Assembly: GCF_019393635.1 (NCBI RefSeq)
Contig: NC_057863.1
Coordinates: 623,095,791 to 623,159,790, forward strand
DNA from: Dromiciops gliroides
Taxonomy: Eukaryota; Chordata; Mammalia; Microbiotheria; Microbiotheriidae
Reading direction: 5' to 3'
Length of the DNA: 64,000 nucleotides
Shown: piece by piece, positions 55,980-64,000 of the stretch
Layout of the letters: the number at the start of each line of letters is the position of its first letter
Numbering within the stretch: position 1 is the stretch's first letter
The notes under the pieces: model-generated
The model's database searches: none
What the model was told of the DNA's origin: nothing
The model's input: only the letters and a program-made list of their open reading frames with translations
Position numbers and translations under genes: made by a program

Positions 55980-56900
55980 AGGTCCATGAGAGCAGGGCCG
56001 GTCACCCACCGTTCCTCTGGGCGGGGGTCGCTCTGGGGAGGCGATTTCACTTTCCCTTTCTAAACCGGCAGTTCCGGCTCTCTGACCACTCCCTAGAGAC
56101 TGTGGCTGGAGCAGGGCTGACCAGAGCCCGAGGCAAAGGGCCGAGGAATACCGGCCGGGGTGGGGGAGGGCATATGCTGTCATCTGGACTGGACGCTGGG
56201 GATGCCAGGGTCCGGCTCCTTCTGCATGACGACTGGTGCCCGAGCTGCAATGCCCCTCACCCCAGGCCTTGGCAGCGATAGTGCGTAGGCACTAGGTGTG
56301 GCCAGGACTGGCAGAGCTAAATGTGGTCGGGCGGATAGGCCCATGGCTGCCTCTCGGGTCCCGGCTGCCGGTTACATTTCCCCTCCCTCGGGGGCGGCTG
56401 CAAAGCAACTTACTGGACGCGTGCCAAAGAGACCCCAGGCTTCGCCCAAACGCTGCGCCTCAGACCCGGAGGGGAGGGCCCCCCTCGGCACCCGGCTGGG
56501 GAGGGGACCCAGACGTCCCGGTCCCCCGCCCCACCCCCACCCTCCCCTGCCCCGGCTCCTCCTCCGCCCAGTCTTCCCCGGCAGACCTGATCCCAGCCTT
56601 TTCCCCTGCCATGCTAGGCCTAGGCAGAAACCTGGGGGCTCGGAGCCGAGCCAGGCCGGGCCGGGCCGGGCCGGGCCGGCCGCAGAGCGCTGGGAGAGAG
56701 CTCCGCAGAATCGATCGCAGAATCAGGCCTCGGCCACTTCCGTAAACACTGAGAGGCGAGCTCCTCGCGGCCAGCTGCTCATTAATGGAGCCTTCCCTGG
56801 CGATCTGGGAAATGCAGTTTTCGATCCTCTCCCCGCTGAGAGAGCTGGGTTGGAATCCTACCTCCGACGTTCACTGGCTTCGGTGATTATGAAGAAATCG
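55980..56900 (-). promoter_or_regulatory. FBXO6: CpG island, likely FBXO6 promoter
   Basis: GC-rich, CpG-rich sequence about 2 kb upstream of the FBXO6 start codon. It includes a short GGGCC pentamer run at about 56654-56684. A non-coding first exon is expected here. Candidate minus-strand donors are GTAAGT at 56413-56408 and GGAG/GTAGGA near 56860; I cannot choose between them. Confidence 0.6.
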
Positions 56901-57530
56901 CTTCATTGCTGAGGTTCCCAGACCCAGAGGTGGATGGGACTTCGGAAGCCAATTAGTCTGATCCCCTGTATTTTACGTGTGACACTGTTACAATAACCAG
57001 CAGTAGTAAGGCTGGGGAAGGTATAATGTCCCCTGAGTTCCAGGTGTTTCTCTCTGACTCTGCTTTAGGGCATTTTAGAACCACTGTTTAGGAGGCCGGG
57101 CATAATTTCTCTTGAGCTCCCAGTTAGGAAAAGTCCCAGAATTTGGGTTCTCTGTTTAACTAAATAATTTTGTTTATAGTATCTTTGTAACTGAGATAAA
57201 ATTCAGCTTACTGGAAATGTTTGAGTAGATTATGCAGTAGTGTCTGTGGATAGACGGGACGGGGAATTAGGGAAAGAGCCCCCTGACCTTTTCTAGAGAC
57301 TTACCTCACACTCCTTCTGCTCCAGAGAAGTCTGTAGAGACAGACAACTGAAAAGGCAGATGATCCTACATCACTCCTTCTTTTGCGACAGCAAAGAGGT
57401 TTGCTAGAATTTCAGGCTTGCTCCAGCTTCCTTTGCAGACCCTCAGAATCTCTCTATAGTTCTGAGGTAATTCTTTTATATGAATGGCTTTAGAGATCTG
57501 GGTCGTTTTTTTTCTATGATTTAAAATAAT
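56900..57530. other. No feature recognised
   Basis: Apart from a weak MIR-like piece near 56925-56975 I see no gene or repeat. Confidence 0.5.
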
Positions 57531-58830
57531 AATAATAATAATAAACATTTTTATTTAAAGTTTTGAGTTCCAAATTTTTGCCATTCTTCCCTCCCTCTCC
57601 TCTTCCTCCCCTGAGGTGGTAAGCCATCAAATATAGGTTATACATGTGCAATTATGTAAAACATCATCATATTAGTCATTTTGTAAAAGAAAACTTGACT
57701 AAAAGAGAAAAATGAAAGTAAAAAATAGAGTTCTTCAGTCTGTGTTCAGTCAATATCTGTTCTTTGGAGGTGAATACCATGCTTCATAATCAGTCCTTTG
57801 GGATCGTCTTGGATCATTGTATTGGCTGAGAATAGTTGTCATTCATAGTTCTTCATCGAACAATATTGCTGTCACTGTACACATTCTCCTGGTTCTACTC
57901 ACTTCACTATACAACAGTTCATACAAGTCTTTCCAAGGCCTTTCTGAAATCATCCTGCTTGTCATTTCTTATAGCACAATGATTTTCCATCAGAATCATA
58001 TACCACAGCTTGTTCAGCCATTCCCCAATTGATGGGCATTCCTTTGATTTCCAATTCTTAGCCAGTACAAAAGAGCTGCTATAGGGGGAAGATAGGTGGC
58101 TCAGTGGATAAAGCACTGACCCTGGATTCAGGAGGACCTGAGTTCAAATCCAGCCCCAGACATTTGACAATAGCTGTGTGACCCTGGGTAAGTCACTTAA
58201 CCCTCATTGCCCTGCCCCCCCTCCCCCCAAAAAGAGCTGCTATAAATATTTTTGTACAAATAGGTCTTTTTCTCCTTTTGGGGGATGTCTTTGGGATACA
58301 AACCTAACAGTGCTATTGCTGGGTTAAAATTTTATGCACAGTTTGATAGCCCTTTGGGCATAGTTCCAAATTACCCTCAAGAATGGTTGGATCTTTTCAC
58401 AACTCCACCAACAATGGATTAGCATCCCAGTTTTCCCATATCTCCTCTAACATTCAACATTTTCCTTTTTTGTTATATTTATCACTCTGATAGGTGTGAG
58501 GTGGTACCTAAGAGTTGTTTTAATTTGCATTTCTCTAATCAATAGTGATTTAGAGCATTTTTTCATATGACTATAGATAGCTTTAATTTATCTGAAAACT
58601 ACCTCTTCATATCCTTTGACAATTTATCAATTGGGGAATTACCTGTATTTTTATAAATTTGACTCAGTTCTCTATATATTTGAGAAATGAGGTCTTTATC
58701 AGAGATGCTTGTTGCAAAAAACTCTTTCCTGGTTTTCTGCTTTCCTTATAATTTTTGCTACATTGGTTTTGTTTGTGCAGTGGGGCCATCTTTTGCTTCA
58801 TTTCTTTAAAAATATTTTTTTTAAGTAAAA
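57530..58830 (-). mobile_element. L1 3' end and ORF2 part, antisense, split by a SINE
   Basis: An (AAT)n run at 57528 leads into GAGTTCCAAATTTTTGCCAT, CCCCAATTGATGGGCATTCC and AATTTGCATTTCTCTAATCA. The last part (58440-58830) is antisense ORF2. Confidence 0.8.
58084..58229 (+). mobile_element. Young CORE-SINE inserted in L1
   Basis: Duplication AAAAGAGCTGCTATA at 58069-58083 and 58230-58244. Confidence 0.94.
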
Positions 58831-58840
58831 AAAAAATTTA

Positions 58841-59022
58841 GGGGCAGCTAGGTGGTACAGTGGATAGAGCACTGGCCCTGGAGTCAGGAGGACCTGAGTT
58901 CAAGTCCGGCCTCAGACACTTGCCAACTTACTAGCTGTGTGACCCTGGGCAAGTCACTTAACGCCAACTGCCTCACCAAAAAACAAAAAACAAACAAACA
59001 ACAACAAAAAAAAAAACAACAA
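58841..59022 (+). mobile_element. Young CORE-SINE copy
   Basis: Full length with a long (AAC)/(A)n tail; it sits between two antisense L1 pieces. Confidence 0.9.
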
Positions 59023-59103
59023 ATTTTTCTTGGTACTATTTTATTTTCCAATTACATGTAAAGATTGTTTTCAACATTCATTTTTGTAAAATTTTGAGTT
59101 CCA

Positions 59104-59270
59104 GGGCAGCTAGGTGGCGCAGTGGATAAAGCACCAGCCTTGGATTCAGGAGGACCCAAGTTCAAATCTGGCCTCAGACACTTGACACTTACTAGCTGTG
59201 TGACCCTGGACAAGACACTTAACCCTCATTGCCCTGACCTCCCCCCCCACCCGCAAAAAAAGAGAGAAAG
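59104..59270 (+). mobile_element. Young CORE-SINE inserted in L1
   Basis: Duplication ATTTTGAGTTCCA at 59091-59103 and 59271-59283. Confidence 0.94.
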
Positions 59271-59334
59271 ATTTTGAGTTCCAAATTTTTCTCCCTCCAC
59301 CCTCCCAAAGACAGCAATCAGATAAAGGTTTCAT

Positions 59335-59341
59335 ATATATA

Positions 59342-59397
<56 letters not shown>
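59335..59397. repeat. (TG)n(TA)n microsatellite
   Basis: ATATGTGTGTG run followed by about 20 AT units. Confidence 0.97.
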
Positions 59398-59399
<2 letters not shown>

Positions 59400-59754
59400 C
59401 ATGTTATACATTTTTCTTTGTTAGTCATGTTTAATCATGTTATAAAAGAAGAATCAGACCAAAAGGGAAAAATCACCAGAAAGAACAAATAAAGTAAAAA
59501 TAGCATACTTTGACCTTCATTCAGACTCCATAGTTCTTTTTTGTGGATGTGGAGAGCATTTTCCATCATGTATTTTGTAGTTGCCTTGGATCATTGTATT
59601 GCTGAGAAGAGCAAAGTCTATCACAGTTGATCATCACACAATGTTGCTGTTACTGTGTACAATGTTCTCCTGGTTCTTCTCACTTCACTCAGAATCAGTT
59701 CATGTAAATCATTCTAGATTTTTCTGAAATCTGCCTGCTTATCATTTCTTATTT

Positions 59755-60432
59755 TTGTTTTATTTCTTCCCCAACCATAAATCACCGAATGAGTGTTGCC
59801 CCAGACAAACCAAGACCTGGGAAAGACCTTACAAAGAATGTAAATGTCTTGAAATGGAGCTGGGGGGGGGGAGGGGGTAGCTAGGTGGTGAAGTGGATTC
59901 AGGAGGACCTGAGTTCAAATCTGGCCTCAGACAACTGACACTTTCTAGCTGTGTGACCCTGGGCAAGTCACTTAGCCCTCATTGTTCCACAAAAAAAAAA
60001 AAAGAAAAGAAAGGAAAGGAAATATATTGGAATGGAGCTCTAGAATCCAGGCATTGATAAAACTATTTGCATTCATATGAAAGGACTTGACTGTACCTTA
60101 AACCCCAATCACTTGGCTATCACTGATTGGCCAATAATGAGCCCCATCCCAAGCTTCAGTTAGTCATTGTTTGAGTTCTTTTGGCTCAGAGTGAGTATAA
60201 ATAGCAATTGATTCTGTTCTGACCAGAAACCCAGAGGATCTTCCCCTCACAAATTAATTTTTTTTTAAGTAGGTAAAAGGAGTTCTCTTTCTTTTGGTGC
60301 AAGAGATCGGCATGGTGGCAGAGGACTTCAAAAGTGGGAGCTTTAGGAAGGTTAAGATTGCCAGGTTATAGGAAATCTGTTCTCAGTCTTTCTCGTTCTT
60401 TTACTATCTTTCAATAAACCCTTTAAAAACCT
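59755..60432 (+). mobile_element. LTR-like fossil segment (tentative)
   Basis: CCAAT-type motifs at 60124-60136, a TATAAATA at 60196-60203 and an AATAAA at 60413-60418 are spaced like the U3-R parts of an LTR. The first 80 bases recur in diverged form at 63443-63525. Ends are not certain, and no flanking duplication was found. A SINE at about 59873-60015 interrupts it. Confidence 0.4.
59873..60015 (+). mobile_element. CORE-SINE with shortened head
   Basis: GTAGCTAGGTGGTGAAGTGG is joined directly to ATTCAGGAGGACCTGAG, so about 18 bases of the head are missing. Confidence 0.85.
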
Positions 60433-61101
60433 AAACTTGGCCAAGATGGCGGAGGAAAGGAAGTGAGCTCCCAAACTCATGACATGATAGCTCCAAAAAA
60501 CATCCAAATAACACCATAGGAAAATGCCCGGAGCAGCAAAACTCACAGAAGAATGTGCTGAAATCATCTTCTAACCAAGAACGGCTTGGAAAGTCAGAAG
60601 GAGGGAGCTGCTATGCTGATACAGGAGTCAGGCCAACCCCACAGTCACCCTGACATAGATCCAGTCCCAGGAAAGCCTCACCAGAGAAGGAGATCCCCAG
60701 AGCCTCTGAATCAGCTGAAACACCAGTGCTGTCTGGAACTAAGCTCACAGTCTGGTGAGTGGGCTGAGCCCTGGGCAGGGGGGAGACTACATGGGTCTAT
60801 GCTGGTGCTAAGGCAGAACTTGGATTTTACACCCCTGCTGAGAACCAAGACGTAGGCTTGAGCAGCAGTGGCCCAGGTAGGGGAGGGGCACAGGCTCATC
60901 AGAGCTAACAACCACAACACACAAAGCTAGTTGATTAGCAAGTTGGTCTGGGGTCATCTAGGACCAGGGAACAGGCCAGGCAAGGGAAGAACCTGATTCT
61001 CCTTAAATCATACCACCTGGGACTTCTTAAGCTTGGGATACTGAAGCCTGGAAACAGTGCCCCACTTTAAGGAGCTAAAAGTCTAGTAAAAGAAAGGCAA
61101 G

Positions 61102-61976
61102 ATGAGCCGACAGAGAAAGGTGAGGACCATAGAAAGTTTCTTCAGTGATAAGGAAGACCAAGGGGTACCCTCAGAGGAAGATGTCAACATCAGGGCCCCT
61201 ATATCTAAAGCTTCCAAGAAAAATATGAATTGGTCTCAGGCCATAGAGGTGCTCAAAAAGGACTTTGAAGATAAAGTTAGAGAAGTAGAGGAAAAATGGA
61301 AAGAGAAATGAGGGTGATGCAGGAAAGACATGAGAAAAAAGTCAACAGCTTGAAAAGTCAAATGGAAAAGGAGGTACAAAAGCTCTCTGATGAAAATAAT
61401 TGCCTAAGAATGAGGATTGAACAAATGGAAGCCAGTGACTTTATGAGAAACCAAGATACAATAAAGCAAATCCAAATGAATAAAAAAATAGAGGGCAATG
61501 TGAAATATCTTCTGGGAAAAACTGCTGACCTGGAAAATAGGTCCAGGAGAGAGAATTTGAAAATTATTGGTCTACCTGAAAACCATGATCAAGGAAAGAG
61601 CTTAGACACCATCTTCCAAGATATTCTCAGGGAAAATTGCCCTGAAATTCTAGAAGAAGAAGGTAAAATAGAAATGGAAAGAATCCAACGATCACCGCCG
61701 GAAAGAGATCCCAAAAAGAAAACTCCTAGGAATATTATAGCCAAATTCCAGAGCTCTCAGATCAAGGAGAAAATATTGCAAGCTGCCAAAAAGAAAGAAT
61801 TCAAGTACTGTGGAGCCCCAGTCAGGATAGCACAAGATCTAGCAGCTTCTACATTAAAGGACCAGAGGGCATGGAATATGATATTCCAGAGGGCAAAGGA
61901 AATGGGATTACAACCAAGAATCACCTACCCAGCAAAACTCATCATTATCTTTCAGTGCAAAAAAATGGGACTTTAA
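61102..61976 (+). pseudogene. L1-type ORF1 of the HAL1-like element, one frame break
   Basis: The product would be an RNA-binding chaperone-like ORF1 protein. The first part (61102-61311) reads MSRQRKVRTIESFFSDKEDQ and the second frame (from 61296) carries the rest. A coiled-coil region (KSQMEKEVQKLSDENNCLRM) is followed by the RRM-like block LENRSRRENLKIIGLPE and the C-terminal region TPRNIIAKFQSSQIKEKIL. The frame shifts once in the overlap 61296-61311; otherwise about 290 residues are open. It ends at a stop at 61974-61976 with the CKKMGL terminus. Confidence 0.8.
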
Positions 61977-62310
61977 TGAAAAAAAAGACTTTCAGATATT
62001 TGTGATTAAAAGACCTGAACTGAATGGCAAATTTGACTTTCAAATACAAGACCCTAGAGAACCATAAAAAATTGGAGCTGGGGGGACATACCTGGGGTCT
62101 TGTATTTGAGGCCGGGTTTTGGCTGGGATCCCCCTAGGTCCAGGGGTGATGCTTTGTCCACTGTGTCACTTAGCTAGGTGATGACATCTTTAGGGTTAAA
62201 TTGAGGGGTGAAGGGAATTCACTGGGGGAGGGGGAAGGACAGAAGTGAAATCCTACATGAAAGTAACAGAAAAAGGCTTATGGAGTGGGGGAAGAGAAGG
62301 GAGAAGAGCA

Positions 62311-62545
62311 GGGCAGTAAATGAATTTTACACTCATCAGAAAAGGCTCAAAGATCTTAAACTCATCAGAGCTGCCTCAAGGAGGGACTAACAGACACACC
62401 CAACTGGGTGGAGTAATCTATTTAATCTGGGCAGTAAATGAGCCTAACACTCATCAGAATTGGCTCAAAGACCTCAATCTCATTAGAATTGGCTCAAAGA
62501 GGGAGTACTGTACACACTCAATTGGGTGAAGTAATCTCTCTAACC
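62311..62545 (+). repeat. Two 118-bp tandem units in the HAL1-like 3' region
   Basis: Both begin GGGCAGTAAATGA and contain ACACTCATCAGAA and CTCAAAGA; they end near GGTGGAGTAATCT and GGTGAAGTAATCT. Confidence 0.8.
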
Positions 62546-62732
62546 CTGCAGGAAAATAGGAGGGGAAGGGGATAAAGAGAGAGGGGCAAAAGAAGGAAGG
62601 GCAGAGTCTGGGAGGGGACAAACAGAAACAAATCCCTTTTGAAGAGTGATAGGATGAAAGAAGATGGATAATAGAATAAATATCATGGGGAAGGGAATAG
62701 GATGGAAGGGAAACAGTTAATAGTAATCATGA

Positions 62733-62893
62733 GGGGGCAGCTAGATGGTGCAGTGGATAGAGCACTAGCCTTGGAGTCAGGAGTACCTGAGTTCAAATCT
62801 GGCCTCAGACACTTAACACTTACTAGCTGTGTGACCCTGGGCAAGTCACAATTGCCTCACTAATAAAAAAACAAAACAAAAAAACCAAAAAAA
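62733..62893 (+). mobile_element. Young CORE-SINE inserted in the HAL1-like element
   Basis: Near-perfect duplication AATAGTAATCATGA (about 62719) and AATAGCAATCATGA (about 62894). A few bases (TTAACCCC) are missing before the tail. Confidence 0.9.
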
Positions 62894-63551
62894 AAATAGC
62901 AATCATGAAAAAGAGAAAGGGGGGGGAATTGTACAAAAAACAATTATAGCAACTCTTGGTGGAGGCTAAGAATTGAGAATCAAGGATGGAAAAAGCTGTG
63001 CTATATGATTGTAGTGGAATGGTCTTGTGCTACAGGATATGACAAACAGGATGATCCCAGACTAATGAACATCGATGTATAGTGAAGTGAGCAGAGCTGG
63101 AAGGACAGTGTGCATAGTGACAGTTCAGTGAGCAATTGTGAATGACTTAATTACTCTCAGCAGTGCAATGATCCAAGACAATCCCAAGGAACTATTGAGG
63201 AAGTTTACTATGCACCCCTATAGAAAGAACTGATAAAAAGAACACTTGTGGATGGTACATATATAACCTGGTTGCGATCTTGTGGAGGGGGGAGGAAAGG
63301 GAAGGATGGAGAAAAATTTGGAAATCTAAATCTTAAGAAAATGAATGTTGAAAACTACCCTTACATGTAACTGGAAAATAAAATAAATGGTTGTTACTGA
63401 AAAAAATAAAATAAAATAAAGTAGGTAAAAGAGTCCATTTTTTTTTTACTTCATTTCTTACCTATCCTTAATCATTGAATGGGTGGTACCTCATATAAAC
63501 TGAGACCTGGGAAAGACCTTAGCTTAAAAAATCCAAGGTCTCCCACAGTAT

Positions 63552-63730
63552 CAAGGGCCATCTCCAGTCATTCTGATCTATGTCTTGCCACTGGACCCAG
63601 ATTGTTGTGGAGGAGATAGTGAGGCTGGTGACTTTATACAGCCCTGCCTCACTTAAATCCAGTTTACTGCTAGTCAGGACATCACCTTTCTGGTGTCCTT
63701 GGTCCTCTTTGAGAACAAAGGACAAACTAG
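63552..63730 (+). mobile_element. Tail-only SINE fragment
   Basis: CCACTGGACCCAGATTGTTG, CTCACTTAAATCCAGTTTAC and TTTGAGAACAAAGGACAAAC match the 16318-16632 tail. Confidence 0.75.
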
Positions 63731-63734
63731 GGAG

Positions 63735-63960
63735 CCATTGGCATGCATTGAATCAGGGAACGATGTGGTTAGACATACTTTAGAAAACTCACTTTTGCAA
63801 CTGAGTAGATGGATTGGAATGTGGAGACCGGTGAGTCAGCAAGCCTAAGTATAAGACTATTGCAATCCTCTACATGAGATATGATTCAGAAATAAACTAG
63901 GGTACTTAATGGCTGTTTAAGTGGTGAGAGGGGGGCATGCAAGAATCAGTGGAAAGAGAA
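63735..63960 (+). mobile_element. Diverged dispersed repeat, third copy of the 4920-5465 type
   Basis: GGAGCCATTGGCATGCATTG, GGATTGGAATGTGGAGACCG and AAGACTATTGCAATCCTCTA. Family unnamed. Confidence 0.5.
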
Positions 63961-64000
63961 ATGCCAACTTTGGAAGTCAATCAATTCTAGATATAGGAAG

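Larger units (their letters stand above)
54054..55980 (-). other. FBXO6: FBXO6 5' intron, inferred
   Basis: Between the coding exon and the CpG island. It holds an L2 3' end (about 54250-54694), a SINE (54704-54865), MIR-type fragments and a SINE with an RTE-like tail (about 55130-55370). No exon is seen. Confidence 0.5.
59023..59754 (-). mobile_element. L1 3' end, antisense, split by a SINE
   Basis: TTTTCCAATTACATGTAAAG, TTTGAGTTCCAAATTTTTCT and TGGTTCTTCTCACTTCACTC are antisense L1 3' sequence. Confidence 0.78.
60433..63420 (+). mobile_element. HAL1-like (half-L1) element, nearly full length, without ORF2
   Basis: The 5' UTR begins near CTTGGCCAAGATGGCGGAGG, a typical L1 5' motif. An ORF1 lies at 61102-61976. 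After it, 61977-63420 has no reverse transcriptase or endonuclease frame, but has two 118-bp tandem units (62311 and 62429) and an L1-type 3' end (GTGAAGTGAGCAGAGCTGGA, TTACATGTAACTGG, A-rich tail). HAL1 elements are known L1 derivatives that keep only ORF1 and depend on L1 for movement. A young SINE is inserted at about 62733-62893. Confidence 0.72.

Noticed and set aside
269-62893. Many repeated 60-90 codon frames reading [20 protein letters not shown] or the reverse
   Set aside because: These are translations of the CORE-SINE copies, not a gene family.
59755-63525. A complete provirus between 59755 and 63525
   Set aside because: The interior is a HAL1-like LINE with no retroviral genes; only diverged LTR-like pieces lie on its two sides.

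Overview
The window is nuclear DNA from a marsupial. The most frequent element is a tRNA-headed CORE-SINE of about 150 bp (WSINE1/MAR-like), present in roughly thirty young copies, many still flanked by recognisable target-site duplications. Older MIR/L2/L3-type fragments, marsupial L1 3' ends and SINEs with an RTE-like tail fill much of the rest. An Australian marsupial fits best, but the species cannot be named from the sequence alone.

Three protein-coding genes can be placed by translation. Their order matches the block that in human lies on 1p36.22 (DRAXIN, MAD2L2, FBXO6). DRAXIN is on the minus strand: its first coding exon lies at 1751-2180, a likely non-coding first exon ends at 24240 inside a CpG island, and the remaining coding exons are beyond the left edge. 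MAD2L2 (REV7) is on the plus strand and complete: eight coding exons from 35162 to 49151 give 211 residues, with a CpG-island promoter near 33.3-33.7 kb. An FBXO6/FBXO44-type glycoprotein F-box gene is on the minus strand: five coding exons from 54037 to 49613 give 267 residues, with a CpG island near 56.0-56.9 kb. DRAXIN and MAD2L2 are divergent. MAD2L2 and FBXO6 are convergent and their predicted poly(A) signals are only about 130 bp apart.

Layout: 1-24.2 kb is DRAXIN intron sequence around one coding exon, with SINEs, L2/L3 fragments and several minisatellites. 24-33 kb is the divergent intergenic region. 33-49 kb is MAD2L2, whose introns carry SINEs, nested L1 fragments and a solo LTR. 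49.5-57 kb is FBXO6. 57-64 kb has no host gene that I can see; it holds antisense L1 fragments, a fossil LTR-like segment and a nearly full-length half-L1 (HAL1-like) element with an ORF1 but no ORF2.

The genes are not known to form one pathway. Draxin is a secreted axon-guidance protein, MAD2L2 is a HORMA adaptor in translesion synthesis and double-strand-break repair, and FBXO6 is the substrate receptor of an SCF ubiquitin ligase for N-glycoproteins. I saw no undescribed multi-gene system. The items most worth checking are short near-exact duplications inside this locus (one copies part of the DRAXIN promoter/first exon into the MAD2L2 5' region), the FBXO6/FBXO44 mosaic protein, the weak DRAXIN splice donor beside a UG repeat, and the HAL1-like element with its possible LTR-derived leader.
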